Positions 11,001 to 23,400 of a DNA stretch of 64,000 bases are shown piece by piece. The position numbers and the translations under genes were made by a program. Below the pieces are notes generated by a model that made no database searches, was not told where the DNA came from, and was given only the letters and a program-made list of their open reading frames with translations. The stretch's first letter is position 1. Each line of letters starts with the position of its first letter. Origin of the DNA: Allolobophora icterica (Eukaryota > Annelida > Clitellata > Crassiclitellata > Lumbricidae); the NCBI GenBank assembly GCA_963556255.1, contig OY744612.1, positions 21,913,532 to 21,977,531 on the forward strand, read 5' to 3'.

Positions 11001-14000
11001 TTTGCGATAAGTAAGGTTACGTTTATTGCCATAAAATACATGCAAACAGGATCAAGCAATAATGCAGTGTAACTGACATATACAATTATTATTATTTTTA
11101 ATTTTTTTTACGCTCGAGGTAAAAATAATCCCTCAGGCTCTAAGAAAATATTTGAAGAGCTTTTTCATTCTGGAGTTAACGGTCTTCACCGGTCAGCTGT
11201 ATGAAAGTGCTTCGAAATGCAACGGCATTAAATCATTGTGTGCAAATTGGAAATTATTTTTATTACTATTTTATTATGAAATGTGACTGTCTAAGGACAG
11301 AGATGGCACTGAGCAGCTGTCTGGCTCAAAGTCCCTTGACAGTAACCATCTCAGTGACCATTTCAGAACTCCTGGGGACTTGAGCCTGCACATTATGCAA
11401 TAGACTACTGTCCATTCAAGGCTCATGAAAAACATCACTGGATTGGATTGATAATATGAGAAAATTTTAATTTGGTTCCTGGAGGTGGCCCTCTCAATTA
11501 CACTAGGATTAACAGTCCATAATGTTTGCGTACTGGGTTATGACTGACTTCACTGAACAAAAGAATAATCATTTATTTTTAAATTTCAGTTGGAACAGTT
11601 CTACCGTCAACAGAGAGAAGATCGTATTAAGAAACTGATGGAGGCAATGTCAGTTGAAGAACGAGCTGCTGTGGATCGCATGATCGACAAGCATGCTCAG
11701 GAAATGCTGTTCTTGATCGAAGAAAAGGTATGACCATGTAACAGGATGTAACTACAGGTAACATCATGGCCATGTGCTGTTATGTATGCGTTATTGACTC
11801 ATGCAATGAATTGAAACAAAATCGAGCCATATTAATACTTGGATCGTCTATGGAGTACCATTCAGTCCTCCATCCTTTGGGATCAGTAATTGAGTAAAAA
11901 GTTCCAGCAGATGTTGAGAGGTTAACAAGGAGTCCTCTGTTGTAGGACTGCTGTGATCATGCATGATGTTTTGTAGTTATCTGTATGAACAATGTAATGC
12001 ACCCTTATTCCTTATAAGATTCTATGGTGCAGCATTAGCAGGCAGGATAATAATAATTATTATTATTATAGTAATTAATCTGGGTTATAGCCAAGCCATC
12101 CTAGGCATGATTTTACTGTCTCCAGACTTTATTTTAAGAACCTGGTGGATTATATCTACTTTGGGTGAAAAAAGTGAGATAATAAATTATTAATAACATC
12201 GACAATTTTTAAGGCGCTGTAACACGGCCATGCTGTTACAATAATAATAAAATAATGATATAAGAATAATACTAACAACATTAAGCACAACACTTAGAGT
12301 TTGAAGCACAGAAGCATTTTCTATTGTAAGTTAGCAATTGATCTCTGATGAGTCTTGGTTGTCTTCTGTAGGATAGAGAAGCTGAACAGAGCCTTGCTTC
12401 TCCATCACGGGACAAGATTGGACGAGATGCCTACAAATACGTCTCGTTTCCTCCATCCACCAAGAAAAAGAAAGATGAGGATATAGAAGAGGAAGAAGAA
12501 GAGGAGGAAGAGGAAAAGGCAGAGGGTGACGAAGAAGAGGAGGATGAGGAAGAAGAGGAAGAGATTGACGAGGAAGAGAAAATGGAGGCGGAAGAAAAGG
12601 ATGATGAAGGAAGAGACAATGAGGAAGAGGAGGAAGCTGTGGGTAAGGAACAGAAAAAAGTGAATGAAGAAGATGAGGAGGAAGAGGAGGTGAATGAAGA
12701 TGAGGAAGCACTTAAATTATCCCGTGGTCAAACAAGAGATCCTAACATTGACGAAGAAGAGGAAGAGGAAGTGGAGGATGTAGATCCAGAGGACGAAACT
12801 AAGCGTCAGACAGGCAACTTGCCAGGAGATCAAGAACAATCACACGATGATCAAGAAAATGAGGATGCGTATGGAACGCCAGAGAGCACGGACACTGATA
12901 AAAGCAACAAGACAAATGTTGCTGTGGTCTTTGAAAAGCCGCAGGAGATTGAAATTCAGAAACTGAAGACATATCCTAAAAAGCAGAAGCCTACAATGGA
13001 AAGCAGAACGACTCAACACACACCACAAATGATGACAGGTTGGTCGGTTTCTTGTCAGTCTCATCAGCCTCATCATCATTTCTAATCATCATCATTACGC
13101 TTACAAGATGGGGCCATGACCTAACTGGCTCCCTTGAATCTGCCTTGCTTATAAATGAAGGTACGGTGTGTGAAGATAACATCAATGGAACAACTGGACT
13201 CCTGTTTCTTTTGTCAACTCGACATGAGGCGCTTTAATTCCAACTGCAAAATGCAGTTATGTGAAGTTCTGTAGAAAAATACTGAAAATGAGCACACTAT
13301 CATTTTGTCACTGCAGCACACTAGAAAACAAAGAAAATGTGTGCTCAGTTTTGCATGCTTGTCATACCTATGTTAATTATTATTACTATTATGCATTTAT
13401 TAAGCACCACTATCTAATGACCAAGCATCAATCGATGGCAATGAGCAATTTTGAGTGAAGAACTTGCTCAAGGTCCCCACACAGTAACCGTCTCAGGGAA
13501 GGAGGCTCAAACTGTACTCTCAATATTACAAGGCAAGCACTCGAACCAATCGGCTACTGTGTCAATGTGTAAAATTAAATGTTTAATTGTTTTATGCAAT
13601 TAATTGAGTATTACTGCAAATTAAATTTTGTTAATTGGTCTAAATAAGAATTTTGTGATTTTTAGATGAAGAAACACAGACACTTACTCCAGTTCCAAAG
13701 AATCGATCACCAGGTCAAAAGACATCAGGTACACTGCCCTCTTCCACATCAATAGTAATACCAGTAAATATGTTAAAAGGGTTGATGACTGGTATCCATG
13801 GTAACGGTGACATCATGGTGGCTGATTGATGTTTGAGCCTGTAGCCTCAGCATCAGGTGCTCTTATCATGATTTGGTTTCTAAGGCAACATTGTAAGGAA
13901 GATCTAGTATGCATGTATGCTTGTATGTATTTAAAGCACACTTTTTATTTTACATTTTAAGTATGTCTAAATATTGATGCATACGTGGCTGCCTAAATGA

Positions 14001-17000
14001 CCTAGACAATTGTTTCTGAGATAGTTTTAAACTGTAAGCTGAGCCTAGTCAAATGCAATATTACGTATGTACAATGGAACACTTTTCCAACCCAGAAGAA
14101 GTCCTGATGAATTTCAGTTGATTATCACAGAAAGATAAGTAGCATCTCAAAGTGGCTCCAAGTGTAATATATAGATTTTTACTGTGTTGCTACAGAGTCT
14201 GGCCATGCTCGAGGGACAAGAAACAGTTTGGAACAGTTGGCTGCTAGTAGTCCACAGGCAAAGAAGAAGAAAGGCAGTCTACCAGGATCTCAGTTTCAGA
14301 TCATCATCAGCACAGAAAAGTATGAAATAGCTACTGGATATAACAACTCAAATATGTTTGACATTCATTCATTCATTTTTCCAATATTCATTCATTCATT
14401 AGCTTAGAAAGGTATGCAGTGGTTCTGGGTCTACAAACTTTAAAAATATTCATCTCTGGTACCCAGGTCCATTCCGAGTGGGTATGCAAATTTTTCTTGC
14501 TCCATCAATGGAAAAGAAATCAATTGTCCAAGAGGCCACTTGTGTGAGTCATTATAAACACTTGGGCCTAATTCAAAGTTAGCTGAGCTAACCTTATCCG
14601 CAAGGCCAGGGTATCTTTTCAGCTCAACATTATCATAGTGCACTAATTTCTAGTGATGCCTAGAGACTAAGAAATTTCTTATTCTGTATGCTTAACTGAA
14701 CGATAACTGCTGACTGACTTCAACCCGATTGGCCACAGAAAACTGTGCATTATTAAGCCATGAGCCCTTAGCAAAAACTGCATGCTGCCTAAAATAATCG
14801 TTATGCTTCTTTGACTAGGTTTCATGTATATGATTCACTGCCTGGGTGACACCCTCCGGGCGGGTACTCAGGCCTCAGAGTGTCTGTTGACAGGCATGCT
14901 CATCACACATGCACATACATTCATACATTGGAAATGTCACATGTGAGGACCCACAATTCTACAGAGGCCTTTGATTTACTCTATATTGTCCCCTAATAAA
15001 TATTCATCCACACCTCGGATTCAGATCTACTGAATTTGCATAAAATATCTCTGGTACCCAGGTGCATAAAATATAAGTAATGTAAATAATTAAACACTTG
15101 TGTAGCAGACCAGTTTGTTGAAATAATTCCATGTGCAGAATACCGGATGATATGTATGCGAGAAACAGACAAGGTGAATCGCCAGCATCCAGGCTGAAGG
15201 AGGCAGCTCAGACCAGCAAAGCATCACCACGAGGGAAAAGAAACATTCAAAAGGACGGGGATACAGATGAAGAGGGTGAGGAGCCTATCAGGGTCTCTTC
15301 CCAGCCAGAGGCCCAGCCTCCGGTCTGTCGCAAATCGAAGCTCTACAAGAATCCAGAGATTTTCAAAGAGTTTGACCAGCGTGCAGTTGAGGTGAATTTT
15401 TTACTTGAATTTATCAGTCATGTTGTATTCTTGTAGTTTTGATTTATGGCATCAAACGAGATTTGTCATTAAAAGAAATTTCAATCAACTTGAAGTGAAT
15501 CTCAAACCTGAATTAATTCAAATATTTAAATAACAAGACAATTTCTTTATAATCTCGAGGTGTAAAATCAAAGCTTGAGTAAAGTAATAGAGTGCTATAT
15601 GATGTTGATGATACTGTAATATGATATATGTAGTTAGCTCTGCTGTTTCCTATCATTGGACTTAGTTGATTGACGTGTGGTATTAAAACATACATTACAA
15701 TGTTTTCATTATGCTTGTAATACACAATGAACTGTACTGCAAGTCTCCAAATTTTTTCAGCACTAAATAACTACATCATGGAGACAATCTTATTTATCAG
15801 CAGTATATAAAATCAAGTCTGGCACTATGCTCACATCAAAATTTGTCTTTCAAGAAATAGGTTTTGAATGATTGTAGGAAGCAAAGAAAGACCCTGTGTC
15901 GTTTACTGACTTAGTTCGACGTCTCAGCCAAAAGTGTCAGACAGATCTACAGAAAGTCAGGTCTGTGTGAAAGTCGTAATGTTTTTTCTCGGTGAACTCA
16001 GTCCTTGATATCTTTTTGTGATTCACTCAAGAATTCAACTGACTTCTGAAGAAATGGAATTTGGGCTGGGTTTAGATATCGATTACTGAAGATAACTGGT
16101 TACAGAGTGGATCAGTGATGTCAAATTCCAGAGTTGAGTTTTGCAGTCAAGTTAAAAAGGTGGTATACAAATTGCCCGACACATACATCAAATACACATA
16201 GTAATACAGAGAATCTGCAGTTAAGCAGTGATTGGCTATTGCATAGTATTTTTAATTATAATTTGCCAGTCTAGTGATTGGTTTTGTTATCTGTGGATAG
16301 TCGTGTCTGTCATCTTGTGATTGAATTTCTCATCTAATGTTTCAGAGCAATCTTTCGGTGGATCACAGCCAAAGACCTGAACAAGATGAAGTTCACTGAG
16401 AACGAGAAAAGTGACTCACCGATGGGACTTCTCAAGGGTATTAAGTACGGCACAGAGTCCTATCACAACCTCTTCAAACGTCTTTGCAGGTAAATGGACA
16501 GCCATTTTTCCAACCGAATTAAAAGACTTGTAATGCACTAGTTAATGTACTGATGAAAGTTATGTAGCACAATCTGTGGATTGGTTCCCTGCTTTGTTGA
16601 CTCTAGCGTTATGTGCAGACTTGTCAGGTCAAAGATTCGAAATGGTGAAAATTGTTGTAACTGTACAGAAGATAGAAATTTGACAGTTTCCTTTATTATT
16701 ATAAGCTGAATTTTTATGTCAAACTGCAGAAGAATGCAGCATTACTGGCATCCAATGCCTTACCACTGTTGCTTTCCACGATACCTTTTCACTGCCAGAT
16801 TTTGAAGAGTCGTAGCTATTCCAGATAAATAAATATTTCCAGATTGAATTTGTATAGCATGTAGGTCCTAAACATGTCATGGTATTAACAAAACCTATCA
16901 ATAAATTATAAAGTATAAATTTCTTAATGTTTTAGCTATGCTGGACTTCACTGCAAAGTCATTGACGGCTTTTCGAAGGGTGCTGGATATCGCCCTGGGT

Positions 17001-18298
17001 CAAAGTTCAAGGGAGACAGATTCCGAAATCAGTGGACTGCCGTGTGGGTTAACGACTCATGGCGTTTCATCAACTGCAACTGGGGTGCGCGGCATGTGAA
17101 GAGGGTGGGCGATGATAAGATGACGTACAAGATCGATGAGTTCTACTTCCTGACAGACCCAGAAGAACACATCTACCAGCACTTTCCCGAAGACCCCAGA
17201 TGGCAGCTCTTGAAGAAGCCAATCTCACTCGAAGACTTTGTCAATCTGCCAGTCGTAAAATCACCATTTTTCAACAACCGGCTAGAATTCATCATGAAGA
17301 CGTACTCCGTTCTGAAGGCAACCGACGGCCGAGTGGAAGTGCGTTTGCGCGTTCCTACACTGATGAGTTTTGCAGTGAAGCTGAAGTCGAGAGACAAAAC
17401 AGTTCGTGATGAAAGCCTCAAGGAATGCAGCGTTATTCGGATGGTGAATGACCATGTAGTCTTTCTAGCTGATCTCCCGTCGGCTGGTCAGTTCTACTGG
17501 GAGATATTTGTCGATTCTGCTTGGTCAAGTGACTCCATGGACAACGCCTGTTCATTTCTTTTGTACACTTCCAAGGCACCTTCAGCTCATCAGTCCTACC
17601 CTCAGATTGGATGCTTTGGCCGAACGCCTTTGTGTGAGAAGCTTGAAATATCGGAGGGAACAGATTGTGACCCGTTGATCGTCTCAACCGGGCAGTTGGC
17701 GGTAGCAGTTAAAGTGCCAAAGAGGACCCTGCGGCTGTCGCACAACCTTCGTTACTGGAACCAACGAGAGAAGACGCTTGTAGACTTTGACCGATTTGCA
17801 TTTCTTCAGAGTCGCTTGGATTCGAATGCGACCTTTGTCATTAATTGTTCAAACAAAGGAATCTACATTCTCAGTCTCTTAGTCGTGGATCCAGGTGCAG
17901 CCAAAGCAAAACCCGTCGTGTTTTACCGATACTTGATTGATTGTCGGGCAGCGGTTGCGAAGGCACACCCTCTGCCACATTCGTCGAGCAAGTGGTTTGG
18001 GTGTCGTCTGCTAGAACCATCTAATGGCGAGCTACGGAGTAACACCAAGGTTCAGTTTCAGGTGGAGTCCAAGTTGGCGACCGAGGTTGTGGCATCAGTG
18101 AGTGGAGCGTGGATAGCCCTGCAGAGGAACCCTCAAAACGTCTGGCAGGGTCTCATCCCAACAGGGGAAAAGTTGGGAAAGCTGTGTCTGTACGGTCGCT
18201 TCGAGTCATCGAAAGAAAAGTACATTCCTCTTTGGGAGTTCATCGTCAAGGAAGCGACGGCTGTGGACGAAGTTCGGACCCTTTTCAAGTATCTCTAA
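8084..18298 (+). CDS. Hil: LIM + transglutaminase-like domain protein (Hillarin/LTD-1/KY family)
   Basis: Coding exons: 8210-8692, 9650-9772, 10678-10902, 11590-11727, 12372-13038, 13666-13728, 14196-14319, 15139-15391, 15878-15960, 16346-16489, 16936-18298. All joins keep frame and total about 1221 aa. A likely 5'UTR acceptor precedes 8084. One LIM domain lies at about residues 79-133 (C79, C82, H99, C102, C105, C108, C130, H133). A charged coiled coil follows (about 203-323), then a very acidic Glu/Asp region (about 324-545) and a KY-type transglutaminase-like domain with conserved C-terminal extension (about 715-1221). Fly Hillarin and worm LTD-1 combine the same domains and act at the cytoskeleton or cell cortex. 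The canonical Cys/His/Asp positions appear to be Thr756/Asn799/Asn814, so a structural rather than catalytic role is likely (inference). The long acidic insert could vary by splicing. Family assignment is strong; exact orthology is not tested. Confidence 0.9.
8210..8692 (+). CDS. Hil: First coding exon with LIM zinc-binding domain
   Basis: The ATG at 8210 is preferred because the upstream in-frame sequence has no ATG and the exon begins just after an intron-like pyrimidine tract and AG near 8083. The exon encodes about 78 polar residues, then the eight zinc ligands in the standard LIM spacing (C-x2-C-x16-H-x2-C-x2-C-x2-C-x21-C-x2-H). It ends in phase 0 at a weak donor (AAG|GTTGGA). Confidence 0.9.
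10051..10294. mobile_element. hAT-like MITE in LIM-TG intron 2
   Basis: The ends are CAGAGCCGTAGCAAC and GTCGCTACGCCTCTG. Flanks CAGGATCT (10043-10050) and CCGGATCT (10295-10302) match at 7 of 8 positions. The interior carries GGGGCCCC palindromes on both sides. No coding capacity. Confidence 0.8.
10338..10532. repeat. Degenerate tandem repeat rich in TGACCT
   Basis: An imperfect tandem array of a unit resembling TATGACCTCATAACATGACC contains about nine TGACCT hexamers in about 190 bp of intron 2 of the LIM-TG gene. TGACCT is the complement of the nuclear-receptor half-site AGGTCA. The array may simply be a minisatellite. Confidence 0.7.
10960..11150 (-). mobile_element. 3' end of a retroelement with ATA-rich tail
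   Basis: On the minus strand it reads GAGCCTGAGGGATTATTTTTACCTCG followed by ATAATAATAAT-type runs and CAATAAACGTAACC. The same arrangement occurs on the plus strand at about 48715-48850 (GAGCCTGAGGGAATCTTTTTACCTCG then ATAATAATAAT), so the two are copies of one family. Confidence 0.6.
12372..13038 (+). CDS. Hil: Acidic low-complexity exon of the LIM-TG gene
   Basis: This 667-bp exon, entered after CTTCTGTAG and left at ACAG|GTTGG in phase 1, encodes a long run dominated by Glu and Asp with some Lys. It reads open in frame with both neighbours, so it is coding and not a microsatellite in an intron. The GAAGAAGAGGAGG composition makes length variation between individuals likely. Confidence 0.85.
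13375..13565 (-). mobile_element. tRNA-derived SINE, CORE-like, minus strand
   Basis: Read on the minus strand, an A-box-like TAGCCGATTGG (complement at 13546-13556) and a B-box-like AGTTTGAGCC (complement near 13505-13514) are followed by GGGGACCTTGAGCAAGTTCTTCACTC. That is the same body segment as the SINE at 7668-7897. It ends in GTGCTTAATAAATG and an ATAATAATAATT tail. A more decayed relative may lie at about 11275-11390. Confidence 0.7.
16346..18298 (+). CDS. Hil: Last two exons of LIM-TG gene: transglutaminase-like domain
   Basis: Coding parts are 16346-16489 and 16936-18298. The first encodes the helix and segment KYGTESYHNLFKRLC, which aligns with the family's G-x-C-x-x-Y-x-x-L-F motif but with Thr in place of the catalytic Cys. 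The second begins SYAGLHCKVIDGFSKGAGY and continues with FRNQWTAVWVNDSWRFINCN, where the usual His-x-Trp and Asp are Asn-Gln-Trp and Asn. The remaining 400 residues are the conserved KY/Hillarin C-terminal region. The stop is TAA at 18296-18298. Confidence 0.85.
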
Positions 18299-19560
18299 CA
18301 GTATACCAGAATTACTTGTTGATCTGAATTATTTATTATTGGTTAACGTTTAGTGCTGTTCTGTTTTGTCTGGGTATTGCAGCATTTTATTCACCAAAGG
18401 AAAATATGTTTGTGTTGCTGTTATCTGTTGTTCTAATAGTTGCTGCTTTGCTCTGTCTCAGGGTATTGTTAAGTAGACTGGGTCGGAGTTTGTAGCATAT
18501 TCCAAAGTGAATTAATTCTTCGTATACCATATATTTTAAATGTTCGTATGAGGTAATCAAGTGCTAAATTTTTCTTTGGTATCAGAACTTTTTATCAACA
18601 ATTCCCAGCTTTTAAACTTTTTACTAAGTGCTTAAGAGTGCCAATTAATGCTTTGCTTCAACGTGTTTGTAGTGGCTAACTGGCGATTTTAAGAGTTCTG
18701 TTGATTTGCGTGTTTGCTGTTGTCTAACTGCATGTCTGACCTAGTGACTAACTGAAGCCAGTTTTTATTGCATTTTATAAACGGCAAAGATTAATGTGCC
18801 CTCACTGGAGTAAAGAACATGGCAAATGTTTGTAGCCACTAGTTGCAGTGCGGGATCTTGACTGGATCTGTCCAGGGATTGTGATCGATAAAGTAAGTCT
18901 TCAGATTAGATAGATTAGTCTGATAATATTGGTGTCTTCTGCACTGTTGGGAATTTTTAGTCTGATAATATTGGTATCTTTTGCAGTGTTTGGAATTTTT
19001 AGTCTGATAATATTGGTATCTTTTGCACTGTTGGGAATTTTTTAGTCTGATAATACTGATGTCTTTTGCACTGTGGGAATTTTTTAGTCTGATAATACTG
19101 ATGTCTTTTGCACTGTGGGAATTTTTTAGTCTGATAATACTGATGTCTTTTGCACTGTGGGAATTTTTTAGTCTGATAATACTGATGTCTTTTGCACTGT
19201 GGGAATTTTTTAGTCTGATAATACTGATGTCTTTTGCACTGTTGGGAATTTATAGTCTGATAATTTTGGTGTCATTTGCACTGTTGGAAAAGTTTGGTAC
19301 TATTGGGAGGTGTTGCCTTGAAGAGCGCGCTATATAAATGTCTAATTGATTGATTGATTGATAGACGGTTGGCAAGACCATAGTTTTTCACATCATGCTG
19401 CCAAGGTCATTGATATGTTCAATCATAGTTTTACTGTTGATCATAGATATTCAGTACAAATGGGTGCTAAATATTAATTGTTGTTAATTGCGTGTATTTG
19501 GTCTCTGTTGTTTTAGCGGTGCGTTTCTGTTGTGTGCTACAATAAACTTTTTAAACCATA
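18299..19560 (+). other. 3'UTR of LIM-TG gene with AATAAA
   Basis: The stop codon is followed by about 1.2 kb without coding signal. The first good canonical poly(A) signal I see is AATAAA at 19541-19546 in ACAATAAACTTTTTAAACC. The 42-bp tandem array and a LINE-type 3' tail (GCGCGCTATATAAATG followed by ATTGATTGATTG, about 19325-19362) lie in this stretch. Confidence 0.55.
18915..19285. repeat. 42-bp tandem repeat in 3'UTR
   Basis: The unit contains AGTCTGATAATACTGATGTC followed by TTTTGCACTGTGGGAATTTT. About eight copies occur; the central ones (about 19040-19240) are nearly identical and the outer ones diverged. Because 42 is divisible by three, the array reads as a 14-residue peptide repeat in one frame, but it lies downstream of the stop codon and is not likely to be coding. 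Confidence 0.85.
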
Positions 19561-19562
19561 AC

Positions 19563-20255
19563 TACACGTAGTTGAAAGCTATCTAACACTGCTTTATTAA
19601 AACGAAGTTGTAGAAATCCTGGAATACAACATCACCCATGTGCATTTAAATCCACTCTTGCTGTTATTTAATTTTGCAACATAGGCACTTGAACATTGCC
19701 AGCACTAAATTTTTATACATGGGCCAAGGCAATGTCAGGAGCGTCAATGGGGACACAGCAATCTTCAGTTCGTGAAAAAAATTTAATTAGCATGATATTG
19801 CAATGTAAAGAGAGGAGGTGCAGTGTGGTTATAAATTTATATGGATCGGTTAGAGAACATTGAGATGACTGGTGCGGGAAAGACAGAGATTTGGAGGATG
19901 ATTCGAGTAGAGAGTGGTGAGACTAACATTTGCCAGCACTTCAAATTTAGATTTACTAACTGCACAGGTAATAATTAATTTAAATAAATAAATAACGTAG
20001 TACACATCATAAAATCACTAAGCTAGAGTCCCACAATTCCCTGCGTTATACGCATGCACCAGCTCTACCATTAGATTATAAAAGAGAAAATTCGCATCTT
20101 TTTGCTGATAAACTACGTAGAGACTTAAGAAATTAAAACTTGTTATTTAAATAATTGTGCTTTGTGCTAAGTTTACGAATGGAAAAATAAATTCTTAAAT
20201 CAATCTATGTTTTTATTTAATCTAACAACGAATTCTCGATTCGACGAGAGCTACA
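19563..20255. other. Intergenic region between LIM-TG gene and RSPH3
   Basis: A roughly 0.7-kb AT-rich spacer separates the two tandem genes. It should hold the RSPH3 promoter; the only strong motif I can name is the X-box at its downstream end. Confidence 0.5.
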
Positions 20256-20268
20256 GTTGCTTAGCAAC
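20256..20268. promoter_or_regulatory. X-box (RFX binding site) upstream of RSPH3
   Basis: GTTGCTTAGCAAC is a perfect palindrome of two RFX half-sites (GTTGCT and AGCAAC) with a one-base spacer. It fits RYYNYY-N(1-3)-RRNRAC. It sits about 136 bp upstream of the RSPH3 start codon, the position typical for RFX-controlled cilia genes. Confidence 0.8.
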
Positions 20269-20403
20269 GAGAGAAACGTTGGCAGGTGTTTACTTAATTG
20301 CCTACACGGGAAACTAATTATCAGCAGAGGATAACACTACTAAGGAACACATCAACATCGTTCGTATTAAGTCGCAGAATATTCTATCTAGAATCCAGAA
20401 ATC

Positions 20404-23400
20404 ATGGCTGCATCTGTTTTGGGGCAGACGAAGACCGCAGGAACGTATACGTTTGCCAGTCAGCCGAGAGCCTTAACCCAACGGAAGAAATATCGACCAG
20501 AAGTTACTGGTGGCGCCGGCGAGTAAGGATATTTTAGAAATAAAATTATTGCAGCTATGCACTTAGTATATTTGCTAGTTTCATTATTATTGACTCATTT
20601 CATGCGTACGATGTTTTCGAGTCTTGTTGGATTTCGCTATTGGCTGAGTTCGACAGTGTGGGATATGTAGAAAAAAGACTGGGGGGGGGGAGGGTTGAAC
20701 ATTTTATCCGTATATTTGCAAACTGATGTCAACGAAATTTGAAAGCTGGTGATTTCAACGCTAGCAGTTTTGCAAGTGAGGCTCGAATCAAAATCAACTC
20801 CTTTGTTGAGAAAATTCAAAAATGCGTACATGATACACCGTGGAAATGTCTTCTCTTAATCTCTTTGTCAGAGACTCAGAGTCAAATGATGCTAAATCAC
20901 AATAGCACAACTGAGGGGGTTGGAAACGACCCCCCTGGGGTGTGCAATGAAGACTTAACTGGGGGTCCTAAGAAAGACTAGGGGCCCGGGTTGAACCCCA
21001 CAACAATTCCCACCCTGGAGTTCGATTGGGCCCAGACCGAACTTGCCTCCTCAAGTATCCTCCTTCATTTGATCCATATCTGGTCCGTATTGTTCCAGTA
21101 GTGGCATCTGGTATTAGTGATAGGTCCAGTGTGAGCACAACGAATTTGGCGGTCAGGGTTCGAATATAACATGCATGCTCAGTTTGTTTTCCTGCCACCA
21201 AGCCCACATAGAGCCAATAAGGGACCCATATGGGCCAATATAGAACCGATATGGTCCTCATGTAATGCCAGGGTTAACGGCAATTATGGACCAATCTTTG
21301 AGCATTATTAAAGGGGCACAATGGTTTAAAGTTCTTGTGTCTCAGACGGAAAAAGCTTTTTCAGCAGTACTGAATGAAACTAATCCTCAAGAACCGTGGG
21401 ACACTTAAAGTTCTAGAATTTTGTAAAAACGTAAACACCTTAACCCTAAACACATACTTCTTGCATTCTTAACATCCATGTCCAACAGAATCTAGCCTGA
21501 TTTTTATAAATCTCACAAATTCTACTGGTTTGTTCATCCCATCTGTTTGCATAAGATCCAGCGTTTTTCTGTCTTGTTAAACAAATTTAAGTGGACCCCT
21601 CTACACTGATGCAGAATTTGATTAGCTAGAACCTTCACTTTCATTTAGTATGCTGAAAGGACTTTGATCTACCAAGTTCAGTTCAGCTTTTGAACACAGT
21701 GCCTCCGCACCTCTGATTTTTTGCTCATGGTGGTGCTATATAAATGTTCAGTTACTACATTTACAATGGCGTCTTCTTTAAAAACCTCATTGCCAGTTCT
21801 TGATATAACTCCAGCAAACAAATTGACAAATGAACTGGTGCCAATGTTTAGATTTTCAATATTGCTTAAGAAACATCATGATTATGGTTACAGTTATGAG
21901 GAAGAATGGAGTGTATTGAAGTTGAATTTATTTAGCTAGAGTGCTTTTGTTTTTTAAACAGCCCAGAAAATCCAGCCTTTTATGGAAACATCATGTATGA
22001 CAGGCGTGTCGTAAGAGGCAACACATATGCACAACATACGCTGCCTGTTGTAAGTATTATGTAACTTCAGTTCACATGGAATGCATCATTATCATCATCA
22101 ACAGTGTGAATATGTTCATCTTCATTGTTGATCATCGTTTTCATTAGCTGTGCGAGTACATCTGGGCCTCCTTCATTAATGTAGCACAGTATGACACAGT
22201 GGCCTAATCGGCAACATGCATGTCTGTAGTGCAACGATTATGCATCTGAACATACAAAGCAGACTCTTAGTAGTGGCCGTGGACAAATTCTTCGTGCACA
22301 TTTGTCACAGTCACCAAGCAGTAAAATTTGGCATTGGTGTAAGCTGGAAAGTAGAAGTGGCAAGTTCTGCTTTACACTGGTTACATCTTCAAGGCATTCG
22401 TTCTTTGCTGGTTCAAGAGCCAAAGAACAGGAAATGAGCACCTTCTCTATGTTCTATATGACACATGGGAGCTTAACATTAATATGGCATGCTCTAAAGA
22501 CTTGGATCTTCAAAGTTCAGTTCAGCTTTAGAACATAACATCTTTGTCATGAAAACTGTACTACAATAAAGTTCTTGATACAGCTTCAAACCTTTGTGTA
22601 TTAAAGCGATATCGGACTACCGGTGTATATTTAGGTACATGCACCTTTCATCAGTGGTTGAAATTTGCTGTCCTTTTGGAGACTGAACTGATTTGATATC
22701 TCAAACTATACAACTTCACAGAACAAAACTACATGCTTTGTGAAGTGTTTAAAAGATACTCTGTAAATTCCTTGTTAAATTACATTCATGTATGCATTCG
22801 TGCATACATATGCATATCCCAGTACAAGCATACGTACATAAGTACACACGTACAAACATACAATACATATGAACATGCATGCTTGCAGTCTTACCATACG
22901 TTTGCTTTCTTTGTTTATCCTGTTAAGAGTGCTTATGTGGATCCAGTGGAGGTCCAGAGACAGAAAGAGACGAGGAGACGAGAAATATCAAGGAAACGAG
23001 CCAAGCAGTTGTCACGCGTTAAGTCACCAGAGCCAGTCGAGGGTCGAAAGCACGTAGACATGCAGACGGAGCTGTACCTGGAGGAACTGAGCGACCGCAT
23101 TGAGGAGACCGAGGTGGAGTGTCAGACGGACGCTTTCCTCGACCGACCTCCGTCACCGCTTTTCGTTCCAGCCAAATCCGGTGTCGACAAAGAAACACAG
23201 ATTCTTGATGGAGAGGTGAATTGTATTTAGTGTTTAGTTTTACTTATATATTCATTTATGTCTCTATTTTATATATATTCGTGTTATTAGTTATATTTAT
23301 ACTATCTTCTCTTGCACTGAACATATGTGTGCATGTATTAGCTTGGCAAAATGTTCTTCCTGGGGAACATCCCTTGTTGCTCCCTGTTAGCCGTGAAACC

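Noticed and set aside
14440..15065. A MITE bounded by the two CTCTGGTACCCAGGT copies near 14452 and 15048
   Set aside because: The two copies are in direct, not inverted, orientation and have no flanking duplication; they may be fragments of a dispersed repeat.
19023..19337. A 104-aa protein of 14-residue repeats
   Set aside because: The frame is a by-product of a 42-bp tandem repeat lying after the stop codon of the LIM-TG gene.
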